Shown: positions 54,185 through 63,862 of the stretch, piece after piece | Layout of the letters: the number at the start of each line of letters is the position of its first letter | Numbering within the stretch: the first letter of the stretch is position 1 | DNA from: Chitinivibrionales bacterium | GTDB lineage: Bacteria; Fibrobacterota; Chitinivibrionia; Chitinivibrionales; JANQEN01 | Direction: 5' to 3' | Assembly: GCA_028278335.1 (NCBI GenBank) | Contig: JANQEN010000063.1 | Span: 1-64,000, forward strand | Length of the DNA stretch: 64,000 bases | The notes under the pieces: generated by a model | What the model saw: the letters and a program-made list of their open reading frames with translations, nothing else | What the model was told of the DNA's origin: nothing | Databases searched by the model: none | Program-made: the position numbers and the translations under genes

Positions 54185-54504
54185 TTTCCAAATTTGTGAC
54201 GATTATTATTTATGCATGCAAATCCATCGCCATAATTGTGGAATGCCCTCCTCATCCTTGCATACCCCCTTCCGCATATGTGGAATAGGGTCTGCACGCT
54301 TACATCACCCGTTCCACAAATGGGGAAGCATAGATGCTCTCTTGCAGAGGCTTTTCCGCAAATGCGGAATTGGTGATGCATTCTAACAGAGACCTTTCCA
54401 CAAATGCGGAGTTGAGTGTGTAAACTAACATACCCCTTGCCACATGTGAGGAAAGATGTTTGCCTTCTTACAACACCCATTCCGCATTTGCGAAGCGTCA
54501 TTTG
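54185..54504 (+). repeat. 42-bp tandem array 2 (about eight units)
   Basis: Units begin at 54185, 54227, 54269, 54311, 54353, 54395, 54437 and 54479, exactly 42 bp apart. Each carries a 16-bp palindromic core of the type TTCCGCAAATGCGGAA and, near its end, a CTTACAnnnCCC tail. The 14 bases between vary most. The core is unlike that of array 1, but the period and the position upstream of a paralogous protein are the same. The array also keeps a frame open on the minus strand, giving 14-residue repeats (ICGK....). I take that as a by-product of the 42-bp period. Confidence 0.88.
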
Positions 54505-54766
54505 CTTGCTCGAGGATCTATGGGCACTGAAAAAATTGATAGAATGAAAAAAAGAGAATTATTTCAGCAATAAATATGAAAGTCCATACGTATTTGTGAT
54601 TGAGACGTCATGAATAGAGCAAGATGATTGCACAAACAAGTCTGGCCAGTAACAGATCCGAAACAGCTTTTGTAAGCTTGCATGCTCTATTGATATTAAA
54701 AAGACTCTTGATGCTATTCATGGAAAAGCTCATGAACGTTTAACGACTGGGAAAGTGAGGTTTATT
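54505..54766 (+). other. Leader between array 2 and its gene
   Basis: The 262-bp leader contains CAGTAACAGA at 54647-54656, identical to a 10-mer in the leader of the first locus and about the same distance from the gene (120 versus 135 bp). No other gene is supported. Confidence 0.4.
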
Positions 54767-55426
54767 ATGCCTCGTATGATTCGTGAAAAAGATTCCTCAA
54801 GCATGTGCATAAGCATTTGTCGCCGACATTGCCGCTTATCTAAGCAGAATAGCTATATCAGCAAAGATATCGACACACTAACCAAGCTCTGTAACAGCTT
54901 AAAAATTAAAGAGCAAGACCGTATTACCGCACAAACTACTTGCATGGATCAGTATGATGACATCATCAACAAAGATTATGAATTGAATGATATGATTCGT
55001 ACTATTTTCGAAAAATGCAAGCAGTATGATCGTGAGCATATGTTCGATCAGGTGCTTGAGCACCTGTTTCCCACTAAAACCTATGGCTATCTTCTTCGTC
55101 AAAACCGTCATAAACAACTGGTGCATCTGGAAAAGATCGTTACAAAGCTGAAATCCTTGGGTGAGTCCCATGGATTATACCCATTGGTTGACAGGCTACA
55201 AAAGCAGATGCAGAGTATTGCCCAGTCAATAGCGTTGCATAAGAATGCCCTTCGTATGGTTCAGGCAGCAAAGGCCCAAGAACAGATAGCAAAGGAGAGA
55301 GTGTGCACTCAATACGCCGTCAACTATTTCAATGCCTGTGCACAGATGGGTAAGAAGAGGGCTGCTCGGCTTTTTCCTAAGCGGATTAGTCGTAAAGTTG
55401 CAGAAAATATTGAAGATAAAAAATAA
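54767..55426 (+). CDS. Array-associated helical protein, paralog B
   Basis: The 219-residue protein is highly basic and almost entirely alpha-helical. It has no signal peptide. The ATG at 54767 has GTGAGG just upstream; a GTG at 54755 is in frame but less likely. It is a paralog of the gene at 1156: both start M-x-R-M, share LxxLxxI..L.SL...H.LYPL in the middle and a C.QYAVNYF.ACAQMG segment near the end, then LFP. It adds a Lys/Arg-rich tail, where paralog A has an acidic tail. The function is unknown. Its presence after a second 42-bp array makes a joint role for array and protein likely. Confidence 0.85.
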   Translation: MPRMIREKDSSSMCISICRRHCRLSKQNSYISKDIDTLTKLCNSLKIKEQDRITAQTTCMDQYDDIINKDYELNDMIRTIFEKCKQYDREHMFDQVLEHLFPTKTYGYLLRQNRHKQLVHLEKIVTKLKSLGESHGLYPLVDRLQKQMQSIAQSIALHKNALRMVQAAKAQEQIAKERVCTQYAVNYFNACAQMGKKRAARLFPKRISRKVAENIEDKK

Positions 55427-55836
55427 AACTCTGTAGATCACTACAAATCGTATTGTATTTGAACTTTGTATTACGAAATCGAGCAATTGAAGGAGTTCAT
55501 TCCAACTGTTTTTACTGTTTTCTTGTTAAATTACAACATGTTATAAAGATATTTAATTATTTTACATCACATTCAAATATAGTTTTTTTGACCTATTTTT
55601 CTGTATATACCTTATAATAGCTTGGTGTATTTATGTTTTAAACCAAGCTAATCAATGTAAACTCTTTTTGTTACGCATGAGAATTTATCTGTAGATTGAG
55701 TTGTCTGTTGTAATTATTTGAAACATAAATAGATTTCCGAATCAGGAAATTGATGTGTATTTCCATACAATTGGCATTTCCTTTTGATAATGTGTCTCAT
55801 GTGTCTATTAGAATTAGCAATGTTAAGGAGTAATAT
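55427..55836. other. Intergenic region, nothing recognised
   Basis: The 410-bp stretch is AT-rich. I see no gene, no strong terminator and no named RNA. Confidence 0.4.
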
Positions 55837-56949
55837 ATGAATGCACTGATAACTGGTGGATTTGGTTTCTCTGGGCAATATCTTGTATATGGTTTATTGC
55901 AAAAGGGATATACTGTTGTGATGATAGGCAGAGAGACTGAAACACAAACAGTAAATGACCGTCTAAAATTACTGGTTGAAAATAACAATCATGTAAACAG
56001 CACCTTCTCTGTTCCTAAGGAACGGTTTAAAAACATTACTGTCCTACAGGGAGATATCGCAAAGGAGAATTTTAATTTATCCAAATCAGATTCTGATTAT
56101 TTAAATAGCATCAAAATTGATGAAATTTATAATCTTGCCGCGTTTTTACGCTATGAGGATTCATTTCGAGATCAAATCATGCAAACAAATGTTAACGGTA
56201 CTGAAAGACTGATACAATTGGCCTGCAAAAATAACAGTCGATTTGTGCATGCCTCTACAGTTTACATTGCAGGTAAGCAGATAGAAGAGAGTGCTCCAAT
56301 TAAAGAAATGTTTTATGATACCAACAAACACCTCAATGCCTATCTTGAAAGCAAATCACTAGCAGAGTCGATAATAAGAAATTATGGCAAAGAAAATGGT
56401 TTAGATTACCTTATTTTTAGGTTTCCCACCTTAATTGGTGATTCAAAAACTGGTTATACAAACTCACTGTTTGCTTTTTATGAATATTTATGGGCATTGT
56501 CAACTATAAGAAGCAAAGTGAAAAAAAATATAGAGATTAGGTTTAATGCTTCTCCAAAGGGCACAGTAAATTTAGTACCCACAGATATTGTGATAGAGTG
56601 TCTCTTAAAAATTTGCTGCAACGCTCACTATGATAATAGAATATTTAATCTGACTGACGCACACCCTTTAAACCATTACGCATTGTCAAAACAGTTGAAC
56701 AAGCTCTTTGATTTAACCATCATTCCAAATAATAATGAGAATTATTTGTTACAGGGTACAAAAACCGAAAAGCTTTTTGCTCGGTTAACAAGAAAGAATG
56801 CAAGTTTTGCCCAACAACAATATCAATTTGACAGTAGCAACAGTGAAAAATTCCTTGGTCACCCAGTTTCAAAGGGATGGGAAAAGGGAGATGACTATTT
56901 TACCTTACTAAAGCAAGGCTATGAAAATCACACCGCAAAATTTAATTAA
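55837..56949 (+). CDS. SDR-family NAD(P)-dependent epimerase/reductase
   Basis: The 370-residue protein starts NALITGGFGFSGQYLVYGLLQKG, the extended short-chain dehydrogenase nucleotide-binding loop. It has LQGDIAK, then YNLAAFLRYED, and the active-site YLESKSLAE pair (Tyr and Lys). Downstream segments (FRFPTLIGDS, NLVPTDIV) resemble thioester-reductase-like or epimerase domains. Substrate may be a nucleotide sugar or an acyl thioester; I cannot tell. AAGGAG precedes the ATG. Confidence 0.87.
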   Translation: MNALITGGFGFSGQYLVYGLLQKGYTVVMIGRETETQTVNDRLKLLVENNNHVNSTFSVPKERFKNITVLQGDIAKENFNLSKSDSDYLNSIKIDEIYNLAAFLRYEDSFRDQIMQTNVNGTERLIQLACKNNSRFVHASTVYIAGKQIEESAPIKEMFYDTNKHLNAYLESKSLAESIIRNYGKENGLDYLIFRFPTLIGDSKTGYTNSLFAFYEYLWALSTIRSKVKKNIEIRFNASPKGTVNLVPTDIVIECLLKICCNAHYDNRIFNLTDAHPLNHYALSKQLNKLFDLTIIPNNNENYLLQGTKTEKLFARLTRKNASFAQQQYQFDSSNSEKFLGHPVSKGWEKGDDYFTLLKQGYENHTAKFN

Positions 56950-57069
56950 ATTTCCCTTTTTAAGAAAATGTAGTCTTTTTTGTTATAGGTGAAAATTAAT
57001 ACGTATATTTATAGTATACCGCAATAAAAAGATCATCTTTTCACCGATTTCAATAAACTGGGGGTTATT

Positions 57070-59037
57070 GTGTGTAAAAGATTTCAACTCCTTCTAGTTC
57101 ATCTAACCATTGTTCTGTTATGTACGTTCCACACTGTTACAGCCTGTTATGTTATTGCTGCAGGAAAGAAAGCAACCGCTGACGGTTCGGTTATTTTTGG
57201 TCATGTTGAGCAGAATTATACTGACTGTGTATTGAATTTTCGATACATTCCTAAACGGACATATGGTCCCAACACATCGATTACACTCTATCGCGGTGGT
57301 AAACTTGCTCAAGTTACAGAAACCAATGCGCTTTTGTGGACACAGAACATCAAACAGGAGTTTGCCGACGGCTTTATGAATGAGTGGGGTGTGGGCATCT
57401 ACACAAACCTTTGTAATGCGAAGGAGAACCGGCCCCAATTAACTGATGGCGGCATTGGTTTTCTGTTACGTCGATTGGTTGCAGAGAGAGCTAAAACCGC
57501 ACGACAAGGGGTCCATGTGGCAGCCTCATTGGTAGAGAAGTTTGGCTATGCAGCACCAACCGGTAGAACCTTGACTATTGCTGACCCTAATGAGATCTGG
57601 CTTGTTGCGCTCTGTAAAGGCAAACACTGGCTTGCACGGCGTGTTCCCGATGATCAAGCCATTGCCATGCCCAATACGTTTATCATTCGTGATGTCAATT
57701 TAGCTGATACCATGAACTTCTTGGCAAGTGACAACCTTATTGAGTATGCTAAAAGCCGTGGATGGTATAGTTCCGGTACGTTTATCTTTACTAATGTCTA
57801 TGGCACCGGTTATAACAGTAGTGAATATGATCGTCAATGGAAGGGACAGAAGGCGCTGACCAGGTCTGTAGTGCCCCATGGTAATACCATGCCCTTCTCT
57901 GTAAAACCGGATAGAAAGCTCACTGTGGCTAATGTCGCAGCAATCTTAAGAGAGCACGACAACTATGCCACCCAGGAGATCACCGTGTATCAATTGCGCA
58001 ATCAGAGCATGCGTGAGATAGACTGCATTTTCTGGCGTACCACAGCCCAGGGAAAGTATAGTGCTCTGACTCCATGGTATGCAGGAATAACTAAAACACC
58101 AGAGTATTACTGTAAAAAGGTGAGTGTTGAGCAGCAACTAACCCTTGATTATCATTTTAAGCCGCCCCAGGGAACCTTTTCTCAGGACCCTAATTTGATT
58201 TGGTGGGAATACCTTGGTTTACAGAAACGAGTTCAAAACAGCGCCAAGGGACAACAACGAGTAATCCAGGTATGGGAGGAGTTTGAAAGTCGCACCTTTG
58301 GACGACAACCCCATTATGAAGTGGATATGCGTAAGATGTATCCAACACAAAAGGACTCTGTTCGATCAATGCTCACCACCCTGTGTAATCATAGAGCCCA
58401 TACTGCAGCGACCCTTGCTAACAAGATGAATAAAAGTTGGATCACAAATAACTCAAGCAACTACTGCGTTGCCCTGGCAACAGCCTATCCTCTAACAGGC
58501 ACGCAGCCACACACTGTACTCTTTGACGGGTTTAGTTGCTCAAATGAGAGGATTTCCTCAAAAACCTGGGATATGGGTAATGGAACCACCTATAACAATG
58601 CCATTCCAGTGTACACCTATAGAGATACAGGCACCTTTTATGCAACCTATACGGTTAGAACAAGTCAAAATGCAATTGATATAGACACGGTGATAATCAA
58701 AGTGAAGCCGGGCGCCGTTCATAATAATAACTTCAAAAAGATTACCTCTGCTGTAAACAGAAAAGATTGTCATATACATTTTGATAATGCTTCACAGAGC
58801 ATTATGATTGAGTGGAATCGGTCAACATCGGTGCAAAGTCCAACTTTTGCTCTCTATTCACTTAAGGGCAGCCGTGTATTTGAACTAACTCTCGGTTCCA
58901 TATCAAAGGGAAAGCATTCTATTGCATGGTATGGTGATAATCATTTGGATAGGAAGATTTCATCGGGAACGTATGTGGCAGTTTTAATGGTGGATCGAAA
59001 TCGAATTATTAAAGCGCCGATTCACATTTCAAATTGA
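57070..59037 (+). CDS. C69-family dipeptidase with PKD and sorting domains
   Basis: The 655-residue product starts at a GTG with GGGGG upstream. A signal peptide ends just before Cys26, which is the N-terminal nucleophile of an Ntn-hydrolase (ACYVIAAGKKATADGSVIFGHVEQN). C69 peptidases (PepD-like) are dipeptidases that mature by autocleavage to this Cys. The domain covers residues 26-440. A PKD-type domain follows at about 475-545 (DGFSCSNERISSKTWDMGNG, then YTYRDTGTFYATYTV). The last ~75 residues are a sorting-type domain. Secretion and anchoring make it likely to act on peptides outside the cell. Confidence 0.9.
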   Translation: MCKRFQLLLVHLTIVLLCTFHTVTACYVIAAGKKATADGSVIFGHVEQNYTDCVLNFRYIPKRTYGPNTSITLYRGGKLAQVTETNALLWTQNIKQEFADGFMNEWGVGIYTNLCNAKENRPQLTDGGIGFLLRRLVAERAKTARQGVHVAASLVEKFGYAAPTGRTLTIADPNEIWLVALCKGKHWLARRVPDDQAIAMPNTFIIRDVNLADTMNFLASDNLIEYAKSRGWYSSGTFIFTNVYGTGYNSSEYDRQWKGQKALTRSVVPHGNTMPFSVKPDRKLTVANVAAILREHDNYATQEITVYQLRNQSMREIDCIFWRTTAQGKYSALTPWYAGITKTPEYYCKKVSVEQQLTLDYHFKPPQGTFSQDPNLIWWEYLGLQKRVQNSAKGQQRVIQVWEEFESRTFGRQPHYEVDMRKMYPTQKDSVRSMLTTLCNHRAHTAATLANKMNKSWITNNSSNYCVALATAYPLTGTQPHTVLFDGFSCSNERISSKTWDMGNGTTYNNAIPVYTYRDTGTFYATYTVRTSQNAIDIDTVIIKVKPGAVHNNNFKKITSAVNRKDCHIHFDNASQSIMIEWNRSTSVQSPTFALYSLKGSRVFELTLGSISKGKHSIAWYGDNHLDRKISSGTYVAVLMVDRNRIIKAPIHISN

Positions 59038-59062
59038 TTTAGTAGAACATAAAGACTTGACG

Positions 59063-59204
59063 GGGGGAAATTTCCCCCCACCCCAAGCTTCCCTCACTCT
59101 TTTTAACTTCTTGCATCCTCAAAATCTGTTTCACCTAATCGGTGAACCAGCTTTTGAGGGCAAGCAGGTAACAAAAGAGCTCAGGTGATCTTGGGGATTC
59201 CCCC
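59063..59204 (+). repeat. Structured ~142-bp intergenic element, copy 4
   Basis: The plan matches the other copies. The outer stem is CCCCAAG/CTTGGGG here, where the others have AGCAAG/CTTGCT; both sides changed together. CCTCAAAA/TTTTGAGG and TTCACC/GGTGAA form the inner hairpin. It starts 25 bp after the stop codon of the dipeptidase gene. Confidence 0.9.
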
Positions 59205-59357
59205 TTAAACCATTACTAATGGTTCATTAAATAATTAAATTATCGATAAATAACTATATAGTTGTTGCATTAAACTCCCTTAAAATGTACCATAATAATA
59301 ACTTCCGCAGGATACAATTTGGAAATCAAACATTCATACCTAATTTCAGGAGGTTTT

Positions 59358-59951
59358 ATGCACAAGTTTCTCTCATATATTATTCTTATTATATGTGTCT
59401 CTCTCCTTTCAACAGCTGTTGGAGAGGAGTGTAAAGAGTGTGTCGAAGTTGCCAAGGGAAAGATTCCCGCCAACCATCTTGATGAATCATTAAAAGAACT
59501 TCCCTCGGGAATCCCCATCTGGGACTTAGAAGAAGTGATGCCCGCCTTAAAAAATGCTGAAGCTAAAATTCTCTGGGTTGACACACGGCCAAACTCCTTC
59601 TTCAAGCAGGGCACGATAAAAAAAGCGGTACTGTTAGTATGTGATTTAATGGGTGTGCCCATTCCTGATGCAGACAAGGGTAATGCCATATCTAAAGAGA
59701 AACTGACCGCAGAGATGAAAAAGATTGATGCAGATATAAATAAGGTTACCGTGGTCTTTTTCTGTCAAGGCCCGAAATGTCATCGTAGTTACAATGCTGC
59801 CATTCGTTCGGTTAAGGAGTATGGCCTTAATGAATCAAAGGTTGTCTGGTTTAGAGCGGGGTATCCCAATTTAGAAAAGCATATCAAGGAAGATCCAAAA
59901 TTAAACAAGCGAATTACAAAATACTTAAAAGGATCAACAGTAACCGATTAA
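59358..59951 (+). CDS. Secreted rhodanese-like protein
   Basis: The product is 197 residues from the ATG at 59358, preceded by AGGAGG; an in-frame start at 59319 is weaker. A signal peptide ends near AVGEE. A CKEC pair lies right after. The rhodanese domain has WDLEEVMPAL, ILWVDTRP, a charged middle and VVFFCQGPKCHRSYNAAI with the active-site Cys. Rhodaneses move sulphur or bind persulfide. The periplasmic location and the extra CxxC suggest a thiol-redox role. Confidence 0.85.
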   Translation: MHKFLSYIILIICVSLLSTAVGEECKECVEVAKGKIPANHLDESLKELPSGIPIWDLEEVMPALKNAEAKILWVDTRPNSFFKQGTIKKAVLLVCDLMGVPIPDADKGNAISKEKLTAEMKKIDADINKVTVVFFCQGPKCHRSYNAAIRSVKEYGLNESKVVWFRAGYPNLEKHIKEDPKLNKRITKYLKGSTVTD

Positions 59952-60050
59952 CTATGCTCTCGGGTGATCCGATTTATATATGACAGTGACAGGAGGACCA
60001 CGGCCTTCTGTCGCTGTTTTAACAGAATAAAACCTAAGTGGATTTGAAGT

Positions 60051-62006
60051 ATGAACTTAAAAGTTACCTCTCTAAAGATGAAGATTATTGTCGGTGCTGC
60101 GCTTATTATGATTGGCTGTATTGGCAGCTACGTTCTTTTTAGTGCATTCATTCAAAGTAAGCGAGAAAAGGTGACTGATGCGAATATTAGTCAGATCTAT
60201 GACAATGTCCGTCTTGACAATCAAGATTTTCATATCAACTTGGTTGAAAAATCCTGTAAGAAACTCTATCACTTAGATGAGCTTTACACCTTTGTAAATG
60301 CTCCTCAAGCGAGTAGTGATATTGTTATTCGTGGTATGTACCTATCCATTGAAAAAAGTTGCAACCCCTCTCGACTCATTATAATAGATACAAATTTAAA
60401 ACCCCTTTTAATTGAAAAAGGGACCGATGTTACTGATTTACCACCCTCCTTTTATGAGACAACCTGCTTGGTCAACCTTACGGCAAAGGCAAAGGAGACC
60501 TGGGAATATGAGGGATGTCTGATTAATTTCGAAGGTGATCTGGTGTTTATCGTCATTACTGCAATTTTTAATGATAATGATGAGGCAATTGGCTACATTG
60601 TTGTTACTCTCCCTGGAGATATTCTTGCCAAGACTCTTTCGGAAAAGATTGATTGCCCGGTAGCATTCGTAAGTAAAGACGGCTCCCTAGCCGGATCTTC
60701 AAATAGTGACCTCTATTCACCAAAGACACTAAAAAAACTCAATGCCATTAAGGATTGCGAAAGCGGTGTATTGCAGAAGGATAAAAAGGCCTATCTGACC
60801 CATTCAATTTTTATCAATGATCCCTATGACAACTTTATCGGTAAATGTTTTGTGAGTAAAGACTTCACCGATGCCTACAGAGCAACCCGTGTTATGTCAC
60901 TGATACAAAAATTATCCATAATTGCAATAATTATTGTTTCACTGGGCCTTCTTTCTACCTTCCTCACCATACTTTTTAAACCTCTGGGTGAAGTTGTTGC
61001 TGTTTTAAAAGATATAGCCCAGGGTGAAGGTGATTTAACAAAACGGATCGCAATTACAGGCAAGGATGAAGTGGCGGAACTCTCCTCCTGGTTCAACACC
61101 TTTATTGAAAAGTTACAGGAAATAATTAGCGAGATTACCAACAGTGCAACTCAGGTATTTAACTCCTCTCAAGAGCTGGCCGGATCATCAAATCAGATTG
61201 CCAGTAAAACCTCTGAGGTCTCCTCACGAACTGAGAAGGTGTCCCAAGCCACACAACAGGCCACCGATAACGTGGATTCGGTTTCTGGGGCAGCAACGGA
61301 GATGTCTGCTTCTGTATCCTCTGTAGCAACAGCCATTGAGGAGATGAGTGCGACGCTCAATGAGGTAGCCAAGAGCTGTCAGAAGGAGTCAGAGATTGCT
61401 GCAGAGGCTAATACTCAAACCCAGTCTACACAAGAAAAAATGGACAAACTGGGAACAACCTCAAAGGAGATCACAAAAATTATTGAGGTCATTAATGATA
61501 TAGCAGACCAGACAAATCTCTTGGCATTAAATGCCACCATTGAAGCAGCCTCTGCTGGAGAAGCGGGTAAAGGATTTGCCGTGGTTGCCAATGAGGTTAA
61601 AGAGTTGGCAAAGCAGACTGCACAGGCAACCTCGGAGATCGAAGAACAGATCCAGGAAATGCAACTCATCAGTATTGACTCAATTCAGTCGATAAAGGTT
61701 ATTTCCAATATCATTCATGAGGTCAATATGATATCGCAGACCATCGTCTCTGCTGTGGAAGAGCAATCAGCAACGATCAACGAGATTGCCAGCAATGTTA
61801 CCAATGCAAGTACTGCTGCAGATGAAATTGCACGGAATGTTCATAGCACAGCCAATGATCTTTCGAGCATCTCCTCCAATATCACCACGGTCAATACTGA
61901 TGTTGGAGAAACAGCTAGCGGTGCAGAGCACATAAAGGACAACACGCAAAAGCTCCGTTTACTTGCGGAAGGCCTAAAACGTATTGTTAGTCAGTTTAAG
62001 ATGTAA
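60051..62006 (+). CDS. Methyl-accepting chemotaxis protein
   Basis: The 651-residue receptor has a first membrane helix near residues 10-30, a periplasmic sensor of about 250 residues, a second helix near 285-310, a HAMP linker and a complete signalling domain. The tip reads [37 protein letters not shown]. Ligand unknown. It ends in a normal C-terminus without a CheR-binding pentapeptide that I can see. It implies a chemotaxis system elsewhere in the genome; no che gene is in the window. Confidence 0.96.
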   Translation: MNLKVTSLKMKIIVGAALIMIGCIGSYVLFSAFIQSKREKVTDANISQIYDNVRLDNQDFHINLVEKSCKKLYHLDELYTFVNAPQASSDIVIRGMYLSIEKSCNPSRLIIIDTNLKPLLIEKGTDVTDLPPSFYETTCLVNLTAKAKETWEYEGCLINFEGDLVFIVITAIFNDNDEAIGYIVVTLPGDILAKTLSEKIDCPVAFVSKDGSLAGSSNSDLYSPKTLKKLNAIKDCESGVLQKDKKAYLTHSIFINDPYDNFIGKCFVSKDFTDAYRATRVMSLIQKLSIIAIIIVSLGLLSTFLTILFKPLGEVVAVLKDIAQGEGDLTKRIAITGKDEVAELSSWFNTFIEKLQEIISEITNSATQVFNSSQELAGSSNQIASKTSEVSSRTEKVSQATQQATDNVDSVSGAATEMSASVSSVATAIEEMSATLNEVAKSCQKESEIAAEANTQTQSTQEKMDKLGTTSKEITKIIEVINDIADQTNLLALNATIEAASAGEAGKGFAVVANEVKELAKQTAQATSEIEEQIQEMQLISIDSIQSIKVISNIIHEVNMISQTIVSAVEEQSATINEIASNVTNASTAADEIARNVHSTANDLSSISSNITTVNTDVGETASGAEHIKDNTQKLRLLAEGLKRIVSQFKM

Positions 62007-62107
62007 CTTATAGTTATGATGTAGAATATAGGTATATGGAAGGGTCTCTCCCCCTCTCATCAAACTCGCACATACATCGATAGTTAAAAAGCCGATGTTG
62101 CAATCAA

Positions 62108-62611
62108 CTACTCGTCCATTGCTATTCGAACAATCTCACCATAGTAGATACGATGATAATCCTTTTGGGGATATTGCTTCTCGATATCAGAATCGAGAAA
62201 TCCCTTTGGATCCATATCTTGCCAGTAGCTCTTTTTACACTCCAACACCAATTGGGCCTCTTTAAAAGAGGGTGCTTCAACTGAGGCTGATTCAACAACA
62301 GTCAATCCAGCCTCTGCAATTTTATCACCATCACGACCAGAGCGCGTACCTAAAATATTGAGAGCAGCTTTATAGGTATCATCAAAGGCACAAATCGTAA
62401 AGGTTGGAAACTTTTCCATGAACTCATAGGTGTACCGATTAGGTCGTACCACTACCTGTACAAAGGGTTTATGCCACATGCCACCTATACTACCCCAGGC
62501 AATAGTCATAGCATTATGGTTCTGCATATCACCGGATGTCAAAGCAAACCACTTTTTTAACCATAGGGATATGGGTTTTTCCATAAAATCATGAACAGAA
62601 ATCTCTTTCAT
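62108..62611 (-). CDS. Flavin-reductase-like protein
   Basis: The product is about 167 residues from the ATG at 62611, preceded by AAAGGAGA; a longer frame to 62653 is not supported. It has the split-barrel flavin-binding fold: MTIAWGSIGGMWHKPFVQVVVRPNRYTYEFMEK, then FTICAFDDTYKAALNILGTRSGRDGDKI. Such enzymes reduce FMN/FAD with NAD(P)H or bind flavin. It stands alone, divergent from the lipoprotein at 62772. Confidence 0.88.
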   Translation of the reverse strand: MKEISVHDFMEKPISLWLKKWFALTSGDMQNHNAMTIAWGSIGGMWHKPFVQVVVRPNRYTYEFMEKFPTFTICAFDDTYKAALNILGTRSGRDGDKIAEAGLTVVESASVEAPSFKEAQLVLECKKSYWQDMDPKGFLDSDIEKQYPQKDYHRIYYGEIVRIAMDE

Positions 62612-62771
62612 AGTATCTCCTTTTTGTGATACTATAAAATAACATTGCGCCACAACTTCTTGTCATGAATACACTGGGCATATTATTTTCTATTACTGAT
62701 GTTATTATTTTATGAAAAGGATTAAACACATAGGACCAATTTAGCGTGTATCATTGTCATTAGGAGGATAT

Positions 62772-63194
62772 ATGAAAAATCTTGCCTTGCTAATACTGTC
62801 ACTCTGGATCGCTGTAACTGTTCTAAGTTGTAAGCCTAAAAAACCTGATCTTATCGTAAAGCACTTAGAGTTTGTCTGGGACGAAGAAAACAAAATTGCT
62901 GTTGCAGAAATTACCAACATTGGTGGTGCCGAGGCAACAAATGTAGAAGTTCTCTTTCATGGGGTCGAGGAACCGGTATCAAAGAGCAATGTTCCGCAAA
63001 TCACGCAAACTATTCCCTCTTTAGCAAAAGGGAAATCAATTACCTTGAAGGCTGACTTTTCCACAGTGTCTCACCCAGCCAACTATCAGCTTAAATATCT
63101 TTACAAAGTTACCCTACTTGCTGATCCCTCTGATGCCATTGTAGAAATCGATGAGAATAATAATGGCTTTGAGAAGGAGACACCGCTGTTATAA
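62772..63194 (+). CDS. CARDB-domain lipoprotein
   Basis: The product is 140 residues from the ATG at 62772, with AGGAGG just upstream. It has a lipobox LSC (Cys20). The domain then reads KPDLIVKHLEFVWDEENKIAVAEITNIGGAEATNVEV, the signature of a CARDB-type adhesion or sugar-binding Ig-like domain, and DPSDAIVEIDENNNG near the end. It is probably a small periplasmic or surface Ig-like protein. Confidence 0.85.
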   Translation: MKNLALLILSLWIAVTVLSCKPKKPDLIVKHLEFVWDEENKIAVAEITNIGGAEATNVEVLFHGVEEPVSKSNVPQITQTIPSLAKGKSITLKADFSTVSHPANYQLKYLYKVTLLADPSDAIVEIDENNNGFEKETPLL

Positions 63195-63275
63195 AATCAT
63201 TCTAAAATTTGTATTTATTCACTAAAATTGATTATATCAATTGATCTTTTATGTTAAGATTTTTTTGTGATTTAA

Positions 63276-63480
63276 CCCAGATTATGCAATGGGAAGTAGC
63301 GCAGAAACACACCACGACTTTGACCGGATGTACGCTTGGGAAGTAGCCTGTAACCCTATGCCCATTAAGACTTTCAGGCTTTTCGGCCATATCACCTTGT
63401 GGATATGCCCTTCAAAGCCTTCGAGTCTTACTAAATCATAATCTTGCACTTATGCATCTACTCCTACTGCATAGTCTGGG
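63276..63480. mobile_element. MITE-like element with terminal inverted repeats, copy B
   Basis: The ends CCCAGATTATGCAATGGGA and TCCTACTGCATAGTCTGGG pair well. The interior matches copy A at 30515 from CCCATTAAGACTTTCAGGC onward. Copy B is about 40 bp longer because of an insertion in the left arm that repeats GGGAAGTAGC. There is no coding capacity. Two copies 33 kb apart suggest a small non-autonomous transposable element. Confidence 0.8.
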
Positions 63481-63533
63481 TTTTAGAATCGTCGTTTCTT
63501 TATCTGTAGCAGCTTTATTTTTTATCTTTTGCG

Positions 63534-63640
63534 CGAGGGATGTGTAAGGTGCAAAGCAGTGTTTTGGCGAATGCCAAAATACCGAAGCGAACGCGGAGCC
63601 TGAAGCAGCCCGACCTGAGCTTGCGAAGGTCGCGCCCAAA
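63534..63640. repeat. GC-rich structured element near the window end
   Basis: It contains TTTTGGC/GCCAAAA (63562-63579) and CGACCT/AGGTCG (63611-63632) hairpins and is much more GC-rich than the flanks. It lies directly next to MITE-like copy B. It resembles repeat-associated intergenic DNA seen in several phyla, but I cannot name it. No gene is supported. Confidence 0.55.
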
Positions 63641-63862
63641 TAAATATTTATCCTTTATGAATCATATGTTTTCATCATCTCATTTAAAACCATAGCATTA
63701 CCAGGATTTTATTGCGATATTCGGATATTATTTTAAAATTATTTCATTTATCCTCATTTTTTAATACAATTTTTATTTTTTTGGATTATATTATGAGAGC
63801 ACATCATTATCCGAGTTTAAGCAAACATCCTTTCACCTAAAGTAATGCAATGGAGATCATTC

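Noticed and set aside
54163-54501. Minus-strand frame of 112 codons with repeated CG-x-G motifs
   Set aside because: Same cause: the 42-bp array read on the other strand. It partly overlaps the end of a structured repeat element.
54185-54504. CRISPR array
   Set aside because: The repeats are degenerate, the variable part is only about 14 bp and no cas gene is present.
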